DNA of 56,521 bases, from positions 1-56,521 of the forward strand of contig JAMXLJ010000013.1 of NCBI GenBank assembly GCA_024281095.1, in the 5' to 3' direction. Source of the stretch: Acidimicrobiia bacterium (GTDB lineage Bacteria; Actinomycetota; Acidimicrobiia; IMCC26256; JAMXLJ01). The translations under genes were made by a program, and so were the position numbers. The first letter of the stretch is position 1. The number at the start of each line of letters is the position of its first letter. Below are positions 16,203 to 25,385 of this stretch, in pieces. The notes beneath the pieces were generated by a model that had not been told where the DNA came from, ran no database searches, and saw only the letters and a program-made list of their open reading frames with translations.

Positions 16203-17243
16203 TCAGGACCAGCGACCGAGCATGTACGGGACGAGGCCGCGCACGAACGCCACGTCGGGCCCGGCCGGCGCAGCCGCGAACGCTTCGTCGAAGGCGTGGA
16301 GCGCCACACCGGCGATGCCACGCGCATATTCGGTGGCGAAGCCGATGCTGTCGTACCGGTCCATGAGCCCGCGGATCTCCTCGACCACCGCGTCGGTCCG
16401 AGCGTCGCGCTCCATCAGCAGATAACGCTGCACCGCGGCGGCATCTGCCCCGCGGGCCCGTCCCATGAGATGGATGAGCATCAGTGTGCGCTTGCCTTCG
16501 TAGAGGTCGCCGTTGATCTCCTTGCCGTACAGCGACTCGTCGCCGATCAGGTTCAAGAGGTCGTCGCGGATCTGGAACGCGGCGCCCAGGTGGAACCCGA
16601 AGCGCACCATCGGTCGGAGGTCGGCTCGGCCGTGCGACCCGATGAGCGCGCCGGTGCGCAGCGGATGGATCGTCGTGTACCAGCACGTCTTGTGCATGAT
16701 CAGGTCGAGGTAGTCCTCGGGCGTGAGCCGAACGAGGTTGTCGCGACGCCAGCCGAGCTCCGTCGCCTGACCCTCGAGGGTCCGCAGAGCCATCGTGTCG
16801 AACTCGTCGAGGATGCGGTCGCCGAGATGCTGGTCGAGACCGCGGGTGTGCCGGCGCAGCACTTGGTTCGCGAACACGGCCAAGGCGTCGCCCGCATTGA
16901 GCGCGAGCTCGAGCCCGTGCTCGGCCGACAACGTCGGGCGCCCCCGGCGCCTGAGACTTGCGTCCGCGATGTCGTCGTGGACGAGGAACGCGTTGTGCAT
17001 CATCTCGATCGCGACCGCCACGGGGAAGCACTCGGCGTCGCTGCCGCCGAACGCGCGGCAGGTGGCGAGACACAGCGCCGGACGCAGCGCTTTCCCCGGC
17101 CGGCTCGGATACGCGCGCACGAGCCGGTACAGCCAACGGTGCGGTTCCGCGTCGGGGATGAGATCCATGATCGCCCTGCGGACACGGCGCTCGACGTCGC
17201 GCAGGGCCGGCTCGACGTCGATCGCAACGGTGTGCGTGCTCAC
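16203..17243 (-). CDS. Polyprenyl (geranylgeranyl-type) diphosphate synthase
   Basis: A 346-residue all-alpha trans-prenyltransferase. The first Asp-rich motif is D90-D91-x-x-D94 (VHDDIADASLRRRGRPT) and the second is D227-D228-L-L-N231 (QIRDDLLNLIGDE), followed by GKEINGDLYEGKRTLMLIH. PGKALRPALC near residue 50 is the usual diphosphate-binding segment. It condenses IPP with allylic diphosphates; Phe and Ala residues before the first motif do not let me fix chain length. The second motif has Asn for the last Asp, a tolerated change. The start is the GTG at 17241-17243, overlapping the upstream TGA as GTGA; an in-frame extension to 17693 overlaps the real upstream gene. It is the downstream gene of a two-gene operon divergent from the cyclase/FAD oxidoreductase operon. 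Confidence 0.88.
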   Translation of the reverse strand: MSTHTVAIDVEPALRDVERRVRRAIMDLIPDAEPHRWLYRLVRAYPSRPGKALRPALCLATCRAFGGSDAECFPVAVAIEMMHNAFLVHDDIADASLRRRGRPTLSAEHGLELALNAGDALAVFANQVLRRHTRGLDQHLGDRILDEFDTMALRTLEGQATELGWRRDNLVRLTPEDYLDLIMHKTCWYTTIHPLRTGALIGSHGRADLRPMVRFGFHLGAAFQIRDDLLNLIGDESLYGKEINGDLYEGKRTLMLIHLMGRARGADAAAVQRYLLMERDARTDAVVEEIRGLMDRYDSIGFATEYARGIAGVALHAFDEAFAAAPAGPDVAFVRGLVPYMLGRWS

Positions 17244-17938
17244 GTCGCGCCCGTGACGGTGAGCTCGATCGACAGTGCGACATCGGGCGCACCGGCGGCC
17301 TGGAGCAGCCCGCGGTATCGGCCCACCGGCAAGCGAGCGGCGCTCCCGATCGACACGGAGATCCCACGGCTCGAGCGTGGCGGTAGTTGCCCGATTCCTT
17401 CCGGATCGAGATTCACGACGGTGGCCGGAAGCGTGGCGCCCTCCGCGCTCCGCAACTCGCTCACGTGCAGTTGCACCGGCCCGATGGAGCGTTGCGACGG
17501 ATTGTGCAACCACAGTTCGACCGAGCCCACGGGGGCGTCCGTGCCGTTGACGCTCAACGCGACAGTGTGACATCCGCTGCCATTCGTGACGTCGACCCAG
17601 AGCGGCCCCCCGGTTGGTTGCACCGGCCCACCCGCGTCCGGTACCGACAATCGCGCCATCGCCTGCAACGTTCGCGTCACGAGGTCGGCCCATACGCCGA
17701 CGAGGTCGCTCGCGGCGGATCCCGTCGATCGTGTGCCGTGCGACTCACCGTTCGTCATGACCGCGTCAAAATCCCGATCGCCATCGACGGCGGACACGAG
17801 ACGATCGACGAGCTCCCCCGCGGCCTTCAGGCCGCGCCGCTGGATCTGCTCCAACGCGCGGGCGTTCGCTACAGGATCGAAGACCGACGCCCACGGAAAG
17901 CCGACGCCTGCCGCGCCCTCGCCCGAACGCTCGGACAA
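17240..17938 (-). CDS. Unknown protein: helical module plus C-terminal beta-sandwich
   Basis: A 232-residue soluble protein that I do not recognise. Residues of about 20-110 are amphipathic helices (ANARALEQIQRRGLKAAGELVDRLV, then DLVGVWADLVTRTLQAMARL) resembling phasin or granule-associated helices. Residues 115-232 look like an Ig-like beta domain (HTVALSVNG, SVELWLHNPS, YRGLLQAAGAP). Both parts resemble the 167-residue product of 19529-20032, whose end YVGAVQVKAGDN lines up with YRGLLQAAGAPD. The start is at 17936-17938; the stop overlaps the polyprenyl synthase start by four bases, so the two are coupled. A structural or scaffolding role for prenyl-lipid metabolism is inference only. Confidence 0.7.
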   Translation of the reverse strand: MSERSGEGAAGVGFPWASVFDPVANARALEQIQRRGLKAAGELVDRLVSAVDGDRDFDAVMTNGESHGTRSTGSAASDLVGVWADLVTRTLQAMARLSVPDAGGPVQPTGGPLWVDVTNGSGCHTVALSVNGTDAPVGSVELWLHNPSQRSIGPVQLHVSELRSAEGATLPATVVNLDPEGIGQLPPRSSRGISVSIGSAARLPVGRYRGLLQAAGAPDVALSIELTVTGAT

Positions 17939-17949
17939 GCCTGCCTCCC

Positions 17950-17978
17950 TTGCCCTTCCGGCATGCCCCTTTTATGCC
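17950..17978 (+). promoter_or_regulatory. Candidate promoter for the plus-strand cyclase/FAD operon
   Basis: TTGCCC (17950-17955) and TATGCC (17973-17978) are separated by 17 bases in the 109-base divergent gap. A GGCAT/ATGCC inverted repeat (17960-17964, 17973-17977) overlaps the spacer and could be an operator. The prediction is by eye. Confidence 0.35.
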
Positions 17979-18047
17979 GTCGCCGTCGCCCGGATACGTC
18001 GGTAGGCTACGACGCCGGCAGGGACGCGCGCAGGGAGGAAGCTCGGA

Positions 18048-19532
18048 ATGAGCGAACCCAGCGGCGAGCTGAACGATCAGGGCGGCGGCGAACTGAGCGA
18101 CCAGGTCGCGATTCTCGGCGCGATCGACCAGAAGGTGGTCGCGGACCCGACCGTGATGGGGAAGGTCGCGCCACTGTTGTGCCCATACCGCGACGAAGCG
18201 CGCGGATGGTTCGAGCCGTTTCACACCTGGGTCCGGGACCAGACGCACAGACCGCTTCCTGACCTCGAAACCGCCGTCGCCAGCCTCGGGAACCGTCGCG
18301 GCGTCCGTCGCCACCACCGCGCACGACGACTCCTGCTCGCCGCCGCACTCTCGCGCGCGTTCCCCGAGAAATACGGCCCCGGAGGAGACCAGGCACTGCA
18401 CGTCGTCGACGCGTTGAAGGTTGCGACACCAGGTGCGGACGCGGACCGCGCGAAGAAGCTGCATGCGCTCATCGCCGATGACCGACATCTCCCGCACGTT
18501 TCCCGGTGGCACGGGTTTCTCGATCATGCGCACACGCTCGATCTCATAACGCCCGAGACGCACCAACCCGCGCCGTGTCAGGGCGACGTCGTCGAGGCGC
18601 CCATTGACGGACGCGATCGCCCCGCCACGGCCCTGAGGAGCGGCTTCGTCGCGACCGATCTGCCGTTCGAGCGGGCGAAGTTGTTTCTCGAACCGCACCG
18701 CTGGAAGGGATGCCTGGACTTCTGGTGCGAGATGGAGCGCCTCGACGACGCACCGCAAGGTGTCGACCGGTATCTCGAGACTGTCAGCCTCGACTGTCAA
18801 GCGGGCGGCCTGAAGATCCAGACCTGCCTCGATTTTCGAAGGAAGGACTTCGACGAACACCTCTCTGTCGTGTCGTACCGTTTGACGGACAACCAGACGG
18901 CACTTGGCGGTGACGGCGCAATCGTCGTCGACGAGGGAAGTCTCATGGTCCGTCAGGTCGAAGGCGGCGTGCACGTCAGTACCACCAAGCGCGTCCTCTT
19001 CGACCAGCAGCGACTACCGGTCAACCCGTATCAGCTCGCGATGGTCTGTTGCGCGCTCGGTTACGGCGCGATGGGCGAGCAGTTCGTCTACAACTGCGCC
19101 CACGCGGGACGACCGGCAGGTGCGACGACGTCGAGTGGTTCTGGCGGATCACGGCCCGCGGAGTACGCGCGGTACGTCGAGGAAGTCGCGGCCGAGGTCG
19201 AGTCGTGCCTCACGGACTGGAACGAGATGTACCGGAGCGCCTACAGCAAGGCGATGGGCGGCACCTACACCGCGGACGACTTCAGCAATGGCGTCGCTCG
19301 CGTGTACAAGCGCATGGCCCGGGAGACGTACCGCACGATCCAGCTCGGGATGGAGGGCTTGCGCGTTGCCGGCGGCGACGCACCGGCGCCGGCAGCGTCT
19401 CCACCTCCATCACCGGCGCCGACAAGCGAGTCGCCGAGTTCAGCCGGTTCCGAAACACCTGGGGGCGCTTCCCGTGGCCCCGATGGAGGCGCGGCGCCGA
19501 ACTCCGACATCCCGGACGACGGCACGTCATGA
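18048..19532 (+). CDS. Unknown protein with SRPBCC-like centre and phasin-like C-terminal helices
   Basis: A 494-residue soluble protein that I do not recognise. Residues 1-185 are Arg/His-rich and helical. Residues of about 195-355 run as alternating strands ending in a long helix (FVATDLPFERAKLFLEPHRW, then LSVVSYRLTDN, GGVHVSTTKRVLF, YQLAMVCCALGYGAMGEQFVY), compatible with an SRPBCC/START-like lipid-binding fold. Residues 375-435 are helices (CLTDWNEMYRSAYSKAMGG, then MARETYRTIQLGMEGL) resembling the helical module of the 167- and 232-residue neighbours. The tail is a Pro/Ser/Gly linker. ATG 18048 has AGGGAGG upstream. The stop overlaps the next start as ATGA. It is probably an intracellular partner of the prenyl synthase/oxidoreductase set; the fold assignment is inference. 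Confidence 0.75.
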   Translation: MSEPSGELNDQGGGELSDQVAILGAIDQKVVADPTVMGKVAPLLCPYRDEARGWFEPFHTWVRDQTHRPLPDLETAVASLGNRRGVRRHHRARRLLLAAALSRAFPEKYGPGGDQALHVVDALKVATPGADADRAKKLHALIADDRHLPHVSRWHGFLDHAHTLDLITPETHQPAPCQGDVVEAPIDGRDRPATALRSGFVATDLPFERAKLFLEPHRWKGCLDFWCEMERLDDAPQGVDRYLETVSLDCQAGGLKIQTCLDFRRKDFDEHLSVVSYRLTDNQTALGGDGAIVVDEGSLMVRQVEGGVHVSTTKRVLFDQQRLPVNPYQLAMVCCALGYGAMGEQFVYNCAHAGRPAGATTSSGSGGSRPAEYARYVEEVAAEVESCLTDWNEMYRSAYSKAMGGTYTADDFSNGVARVYKRMARETYRTIQLGMEGLRVAGGDAPAPAASPPPSPAPTSESPSSAGSETPGGASRGPDGGAAPNSDIPDDGTS

Positions 19533-20032
19533 CCAACCGCCGAAGAGACGCCGCGTTCATGGCCGACGCGTACACGCGGTCGATGCGGGCCGCGTACGAC
19601 ACATGGGCCAGCGGCATGACACAGATGGCAGCACGCTTCGAGACCGGCGCCATGTCACCGGCCGAGCTCGCTGCGGACGCCGTCAACTACGCGTCGGAGT
19701 TCTGCCGAATCGGCTACGAATGGCTCGAGTCTTTGGTGAGCGGGACGGTCGTCGAGCGGATCCAGTCAGACGAGTTCACGTTCACGCGTCATGGTCCGGG
19801 TATGCGAACGCTCGAATTGGCCGGCCCACTGGTTGGACAGGCCGATCCGCAGGCAACGGTGGAACGGTCGCGCGTCAGGATCGTGCCGGCGAAGGTGCAC
19901 GGCTCGCAGAGCGCCTTCCGGCTCGACGTCAACGTGACGGGTCTACGCGGCGACGCGTATGTGGGAGCCGTCCAGGTCAAGGCGGGTGACAACGTCGAGC
20001 AGACGGTATCGGTCGTCGTCCAGGTCCCTTAG
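19529..20032 (+). CDS. Unknown protein: phasin-like helices plus beta-sandwich
   Basis: A 167-residue protein that I do not recognise by family. Residues 10-75 are amphipathic helices with TWASGMTQMAARFETG and DAVNYASEFCRIGYEWLESL; residues 80-167 are strand-rich (RMRTLELAGPL-type pattern, VRIVPAKVHGSQ, LDVNVTGLRGDAYVG, VSVVVQVP). The same order of parts occurs in the divergent 232-residue gene, and the helical part resembles the C-terminal helices of the preceding gene. ATG 19529 overlaps the previous stop as ATGA. The next gene starts 13 bases after its stop. A granule-surface or scaffold role is possible but unproven. Confidence 0.7.
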   Translation: MTNRRRDAAFMADAYTRSMRAAYDTWASGMTQMAARFETGAMSPAELAADAVNYASEFCRIGYEWLESLVSGTVVERIQSDEFTFTRHGPGMRTLELAGPLVGQADPQATVERSRVRIVPAKVHGSQSAFRLDVNVTGLRGDAYVGAVQVKAGDNVEQTVSVVVQVP

Positions 20033-20044
20033 CAAGGACGCTGC

Positions 20045-23000
20045 ATGTCCAGGCAGGGTGAAACGGAAGAACTGATTGCCGGGTTGATCGACCGGGCACT
20101 CGACGCGGCGAATCGCGGCGACATCAACACGGCGCAGCGGCTCGCGGGCGAGGTGCTCGCGGAAGACGCGACGAACGCCGAAGCCGGCGAGCTCCTGGCG
20201 AGTGAGCGATGGGGCGTCGGAGAGCTGCGCCGCGCAACGCTGATGTTCTGTGATCTTGTCGGCTCGACCGAGCTTTCCACTCGTCAGGAGCCCGAGCGGT
20301 ATCGGACGGTCGTTCGCCAGTACAAGGCGAAGTGTCGCAGCGTGATCGAGGACGGCTACGACGGTCATGTCGTCGGCTCGAAAGGTGACGGCCTCCTCGC
20401 CCTCTTCGGCGTGCCCCGCGCGCACGGCAACGACGTCGAACGGGCGATCCGCGCCGGTCTCGACGTCGTGGAGTCCGTACACGAGCTCTCTGACCTCACG
20501 CAGCAGAAGATCGGCGAGTCGCTCGACGTCCGCGTCGCGGTTCACCGCGGCATCGTGTACTTGGACAACGAGGAAGACGACGTGTACGGCTTGGCGGTCA
20601 ACGTCGCAGCACGGCTCGAGAGCCTGGCCGAGCCGGGCACCGTGGTCGTCTCGGAGGCGGTGCGGCGGCTGGCCGACGCGACCTTCGTCCTCGAAGCCCA
20701 GCCACCGCGACCGGTCAAGGGCGTCTCCGAACCTCTGCAGCCGTACAAGGTCGGAGGCATTCGGCCCGGAGCACGGAAGGCCCAGGATCGGGCCCGGTCG
20801 CCACTCGTCGGGCGAACCGAGGAGCTTGCTCGTATCGAGCGCGCGTGGAGGCAAGTCCAGGAGCGGTCGGTCGAGCGCCCGATCGCAGTGCTTCTCCGGG
20901 GCGAGGCCGGCATCGGCAAGTCGCGGATCGCGGGCGCGGTCGTCGACATGGTCCGTCGCGACGGCGCGACCGTGGTGGAGCTCTCGGGGTCGCCGTTCCA
21001 CGTCGACACCGGCTTCCATCCCGTGCGCATGCTCATCGAGCAACGTGCGGGCCTGGTCAAAGGCGCAGGCGGTGCCGACGCACTCCGGCGGCTTCGCGCC
21101 GAGCTCGTCGGCGCGGGTATGGAGCCCGACTCTCTCGTGCCGCTGCTCGCGCCGATCCTCGGCATCCCGCCTTCGGCCGGCTACGAACCCGCCCGCTCCG
21201 CCGGGCGAAAGTTGGCCGAGGAGATCTCGCACGGTGCCATCTCCTATGTGGCCGCTTGTCTCGACGGCGGCCCCGCGCTGCTGCTCGCCGAGGACCTGCA
21301 GTGGTACGACGAGTCGACCCGAGCGCTTCTCGACCGGCTCATCGGACGTCTCGGCGCGTCGCTGCTCGTCGTCCTCACTGGGCGACCCGACGTGTCACCA
21401 CCCACTCGCGCCGAAGTGGTCGAGGTCGCACCGTTGTCGGCGGACGAGAGCCAGGCGCTCCTCGATGCCATCGGGCTCGAGCAGCTCGATCCCGACCATC
21501 GGCGCGCGCTCGTGACACGCGGTGACGGAGTACCGCTGTATCTCGAAGAGCTCGCACGCGCGACCGCTGACTCGCCGGCAGGGGGAGCGACACCGTCGCG
21601 TACCGACGGGGACGGAGCGGCAGTACCGGACCTGCTCTACGAGCTGCTCGTCGCACGGCTCTACGCGACACCGGCAGCCGCGCCAGTTGCCGCCGCCGCC
21701 GCGACCATCGGGACCGAGATCGACCATGCGCTCCTCGCGGAGATCGTCGACATCCCGTTCCAGGAGCTTCAGCGCGCCATCGAGGTCCTGCACACCGAAC
21801 AGGTTCTCGAGCGGCAAGGTGGGCAACACAGCCGGTTCCGCCACGACCTGCTGCGCGACGTCGCCTACGAGCTGCAGCCGCCGTCCAAGCGGTACCAACT
21901 CCACGCGCGCATCGGTGACATCCTGATGAGGCGGCGCACCGAGAACGACGTCGCCGACTGGGCGCTGATCGCCAACCACTTCGAGCAGGCCGGCAGGCGC
22001 GCCGCCGCCGCGGACGCCTTCGAGCACGCGGCCGCGCAAGCACGCCAGCGAGGCGCATTCGACGAGGCGAAATCGAATCTGACGAAGGCCATCGAGAGCA
22101 TCGAAGGCCTCCCGGCGTCTGTCGGCCGCGACCGACGCGAGGTCGAGCTGCGGCTCCAACGCGGCTTCTTCGCGTCCACGGTAGAGGGAAACGGCTCCGC
22201 GAGCGCGGCCGTCGACTACGGCCGCTGCCTCAGCCTCGCCGGCCTCGACGCGCACGACGAGGAGATGTTCCGCACACTCATCGTCCTGTGGGGATACTTC
22301 GCCATTCGTGGTGAGCTCGAGCGTGCGCGCCAGGTTCTCGTGATCCTGCGTGGCGCGCTCGACGGTCCCCGAGAGCGGTGGAGGGCGTTCAACGCGGCCG
22401 GCTTCGGGATGCTCGACTGGTGGGGCGGCCGCGTTGCCGAAGCCCACGAGCAGCTCGAGGAAGCGGCCTCCGGCGCGCGCGCGGTCGAACCGGGCGACGA
22501 GATGCTGTCGTCGTGGCTCAACCCGATGGATCCGCAGGTCGCCGTCCACATTCATCTGGCGCTGGCGCGCTTCACGCGCGGTCTCCGGGCCGGGGCCGAC
22601 GGCGCGCTGGCCGACGCGGAGATGGCAGCTGCGCGCCTGGAATTCCCACAGGGCGCGTTCTCGGCGGCATACGTGCATTGGTATGCGGCGTGGATGCAAC
22701 TCGAGTCGAAAGAGTTCGACGGCGCCGACGAATCGCTCCAACGGCTCATGGACCTGTCACTCGAGCACGGGTTCGACGGCTTCGTTCTGATGGGGGCCAT
22801 GCAACAGGCGGCGGCCGAGGGCCTGCGGGTGTTGCATTCCTCGGCGACGCCACGCGTGCTCGAGCGGTGTGCCGGAACGCTGCAGGGTCTCATCGCGACA
22901 TGGGACCAGTTCCAGGTCAAGATGATGCTGCCCTTCTACTGGACGGTGCTCGGCGCCGTGGTCGCCGAGACAGGGGACTTGCCCGGGGCCCGTGCCCACT

Positions 23001-23302
23001 TCGAGTCCTCGCTGGCGATCGCGAAGACGACGGGAGGCCACCTGTACGACGCCGAGACGCTCCGCCGCGCCGCCGCGCTGAGCCGCGATCCGGCTGAGAA
23101 GATCTCCGGGCTTCGTGACGCGTGCCGCACGGCGCGTGCCCAAGGCGCGCGGCTGTTCGAGCTGCGGGTCGCACTTGACTTGTGGGAGCACGACCCGCAC
23201 GCGTACGCAACGGATCTCCGAGCTGCCGCACGTCAGTTCACAGCGAACGCGCGCTACCCGGAGGTCGCGCGCGCCCTCGCTGCGCTTGCGCGCACCTCGT
23301 GA
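20045..23302 (+). CDS. Class III adenylate/guanylate cyclase fused to AAA ATPase and TPR repeats
   Basis: A 1085-residue regulator. After a short helical N-terminus, the cyclase domain (about 60-235) has the first metal Asp in LMFCD70LVGST, the second in KGD115GLLALFG with the purine-contacting Lys113, and the transition-state Asn and Arg in VNVAARLE; all catalytic residues seem present. The AAA module (about 255-560) has Walker A GEAGIGKSRI near 285 and Walker B LLLAEDLQWYDEST near 420. The C-terminal half is helical repeats of the TPR/MalT type. Such proteins usually act as signal-dependent cyclases or regulators. ATG 20045 has AGGACG just upstream; its stop overlaps the FAD oxidoreductase start as GTGA, so it is part of the same operon and likely controls or senses its product. 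Confidence 0.88.
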   Translation: MSRQGETEELIAGLIDRALDAANRGDINTAQRLAGEVLAEDATNAEAGELLASERWGVGELRRATLMFCDLVGSTELSTRQEPERYRTVVRQYKAKCRSVIEDGYDGHVVGSKGDGLLALFGVPRAHGNDVERAIRAGLDVVESVHELSDLTQQKIGESLDVRVAVHRGIVYLDNEEDDVYGLAVNVAARLESLAEPGTVVVSEAVRRLADATFVLEAQPPRPVKGVSEPLQPYKVGGIRPGARKAQDRARSPLVGRTEELARIERAWRQVQERSVERPIAVLLRGEAGIGKSRIAGAVVDMVRRDGATVVELSGSPFHVDTGFHPVRMLIEQRAGLVKGAGGADALRRLRAELVGAGMEPDSLVPLLAPILGIPPSAGYEPARSAGRKLAEEISHGAISYVAACLDGGPALLLAEDLQWYDESTRALLDRLIGRLGASLLVVLTGRPDVSPPTRAEVVEVAPLSADESQALLDAIGLEQLDPDHRRALVTRGDGVPLYLEELARATADSPAGGATPSRTDGDGAAVPDLLYELLVARLYATPAAAPVAAAAATIGTEIDHALLAEIVDIPFQELQRAIEVLHTEQVLERQGGQHSRFRHDLLRDVAYELQPPSKRYQLHARIGDILMRRRTENDVADWALIANHFEQAGRRAAAADAFEHAAAQARQRGAFDEAKSNLTKAIESIEGLPASVGRDRREVELRLQRGFFASTVEGNGSASAAVDYGRCLSLAGLDAHDEEMFRTLIVLWGYFAIRGELERARQVLVILRGALDGPRERWRAFNAAGFGMLDWWGGRVAEAHEQLEEAASGARAVEPGDEMLSSWLNPMDPQVAVHIHLALARFTRGLRAGADGALADAEMAAARLEFPQGAFSAAYVHWYAAWMQLESKEFDGADESLQRLMDLSLEHGFDGFVLMGAMQQAAAEGLRVLHSSATPRVLERCAGTLQGLIATWDQFQVKMMLPFYWTVLGAVVAETGDLPGARAHFESSLAIAKTTGGHLYDAETLRRAAALSRDPAEKISGLRDACRTARAQGARLFELRVALDLWEHDPHAYATDLRAAARQFTANARYPEVARALAALARTS

Positions 23303-25374
23303 CGCCGACGCGTCGCCATCGCGACCGCATCGCGATCCTTGGCGGTGGCATGGCCGGGATGGCGGCCGCGTGGCGGTTGAGCGAGCCGGGCTGGCGCGAG
23401 GAATTCGAGTCCATCACCGTCTACCAGCGCGGCTGGCGACTCGGCGGGAAGGGCGCGAGCAGCCGTGGCGCGTTCGGCCGGATCGAGGAGCACGGGTTGC
23501 ACGTGTGGCTCGGCTCTTATGACAACGCATTCCGATTACTACGCGAGTGCTACGCGGAGCTCGACCGTCCGGCGACAGATCCCACGGCGCGACTCCAGCG
23601 TTGGGATGACGCGATGATCCCCGCGCCCACGCTCGGCCTGGAGGACCTTTACGAGGGCGAGTGGCACCATTGGTTGGGGACCTTCAGCGAGAACGCGCAG
23701 CTCCCCGGTGAGCCGGAGGAAACCGGGCGGGCGCTCACGATGGTGGAGTTCGTCGGCCGTGCGGTGCTCCTGATCCTGGACTTCGTGCGCTCGGTGCCGA
23801 ATCCGCAGCATCGCCGCGATCGAGGCGATGCCGGGACGCTGGCGCCCGCGCTCGTCGCGGCGGCTCTGGGCGCGCTGCTCGAAGTGACGAGGCAGACGGA
23901 CGGCAACGGCGCGCGCGACGACGGGCGGTTGCTCGGAGCACTCGACGACGTTCTCACCGGGATACGCGCGCTCCTCGGCGACAACAGCGAGCCGCAGCCC
24001 GAACTGCGACGCACGTGGGGCTTGATCTCGATGGTCACGGCCGCCGTCCGCGGCATCCTGGCCGACGACCTGGCGTCGCAGCCATTGGGCTTCCGGGCCG
24101 TCAACGACGAGGACCTGCTCGAATGGATGCTCCGGCACGGTGCCTCGCCGAGCATCGCCGAGCTTCCTCTCGTACGGGGCCTCTACGACCTCGTCTTCGG
24201 TTATGTGGACGGCGACCCGAAGCAACCGCAATTCGCGGCGGGTCTGGCCGCGTTCCTCATCGGCAAGATGCTGTTCGACTACAAGGGAGCGATCTTCTGG
24301 AAGATGACGGCCGGTATGGGCGACGTCGTGTTCGCGCCGCTGTACCAGGTGCTCACCCGCCGGGGCGTGGGATTCGAGTTCTTCCACCGGGTCGACACGC
24401 TGCATGTGTCGGCAGACCGCAACGCAATCGACGCGATCACGATTGGGCGGCAAGTCGCGCTGGCGCCCGGGCGCGCGCGATACGAGCCGCTCGTGCGCGT
24501 GGAAGGGCTTCCGTGCTTCCCGGTCAAGCCCGTAGCCGAGCAACTTGCCGGAGGAGGCGGGGTCGCGGACCAACCGTTCGAGTCGTCGTGGTGCGAGTGG
24601 CCCGACGCCGAGCACCGAGTACTTCGCCGCGGCGACGATTTCGACATCGCGGTACTCGCCATACCCGTGGGCATGGCACCGACGGTGTGCCGCGAGTTGA
24701 TCGCCGACAGGCCGGAGTGGCGCGACATGGTGGACAACGTGGCGACGGTTGCCACCCAGGCGTTCCAGATCTGGCTTCGTGACGACGAGCCGGCGCTGGG
24801 CTGGCCGTATCCGGGTGTCACCGTCAGCGCGTACGAACAGCCGTTCAGCACCTGGGCCTCGATGCCGCAACTCATCGAGGCGGAGGGCTGGCCGGAGCAG
24901 CAACGGCCCGGCACGATCGCGTACTTCTGCGGCGCGTGCGACGCCCCGACACACGACGGCATCGTCACGTCACGCGAAGCAGCGCGCTTCCGCGACCGCA
25001 CCCGGAGCGAGGCCCTTCACTTCCTCGACCATCACCTCGGCCACCTGCTGCCCGGCGCGGTGCGCGACCGCGGCTTCCGCTGGGAGCTCCTGTGCGGGTC
25101 GGATCGCGAGGACGACACCGCGTTCGACTCGCAGTACTGGGTCGCGAACGTCGACCCATCGGACCGTTACGTGCTCTCACTCCCCGGCACCGATCAGTAC
25201 CGCCTGCGCTCCGACGAGAGCGGGTACGACAACCTGTTCCTCGCCGGCGACTGGACGGATTCGGGCATGAACGCCGGATGCATCGAGTCGGCGGTGCTCT
25301 CCGGGTTGCAGGCAGCCAATGCCGTGCTGGGCCGCCCCCGCGCTCACCGCATCGCGGGCCACTTCCTCCCGTAA
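23299..25374 (+). CDS. Large FAD-dependent oxidoreductase (amine oxidase/phytoene desaturase-like)
   Basis: A 691-residue flavoprotein. A Rossmann dinucleotide site is at the N-terminus (IAILGGGMAGMAAAWRLSE, residues 11-29), followed by the RGWRLGGKGAS segment typical of the desaturase/amine-oxidase branch. The C-terminus has the second FAD contact NLFLAGDWTDSGMNAGCIES. The middle (about residues 90-380) is long and helical, larger than in HpnE or carotenoid desaturases (usually 420-520 residues), and may be a substrate or membrane-contact domain. The start is GTG 23299, overlapping the cyclase stop as GTGA. The polyprenyl synthase in the divergent operon suggests an isoprenoid substrate, an inference from context. 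It is convergent with the crotonase gene, which ends 11 bases away. Confidence 0.85.
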   Translation: MTPTRRHRDRIAILGGGMAGMAAAWRLSEPGWREEFESITVYQRGWRLGGKGASSRGAFGRIEEHGLHVWLGSYDNAFRLLRECYAELDRPATDPTARLQRWDDAMIPAPTLGLEDLYEGEWHHWLGTFSENAQLPGEPEETGRALTMVEFVGRAVLLILDFVRSVPNPQHRRDRGDAGTLAPALVAAALGALLEVTRQTDGNGARDDGRLLGALDDVLTGIRALLGDNSEPQPELRRTWGLISMVTAAVRGILADDLASQPLGFRAVNDEDLLEWMLRHGASPSIAELPLVRGLYDLVFGYVDGDPKQPQFAAGLAAFLIGKMLFDYKGAIFWKMTAGMGDVVFAPLYQVLTRRGVGFEFFHRVDTLHVSADRNAIDAITIGRQVALAPGRARYEPLVRVEGLPCFPVKPVAEQLAGGGGVADQPFESSWCEWPDAEHRVLRRGDDFDIAVLAIPVGMAPTVCRELIADRPEWRDMVDNVATVATQAFQIWLRDDEPALGWPYPGVTVSAYEQPFSTWASMPQLIEAEGWPEQQRPGTIAYFCGACDAPTHDGIVTSREAARFRDRTRSEALHFLDHHLGHLLPGAVRDRGFRWELLCGSDREDDTAFDSQYWVANVDPSDRYVLSLPGTDQYRLRSDESGYDNLFLAGDWTDSGMNAGCIESAVLSGLQAANAVLGRPRAHRIAGHFLP

Positions 25375-25385
25375 CAGGCGACTTG

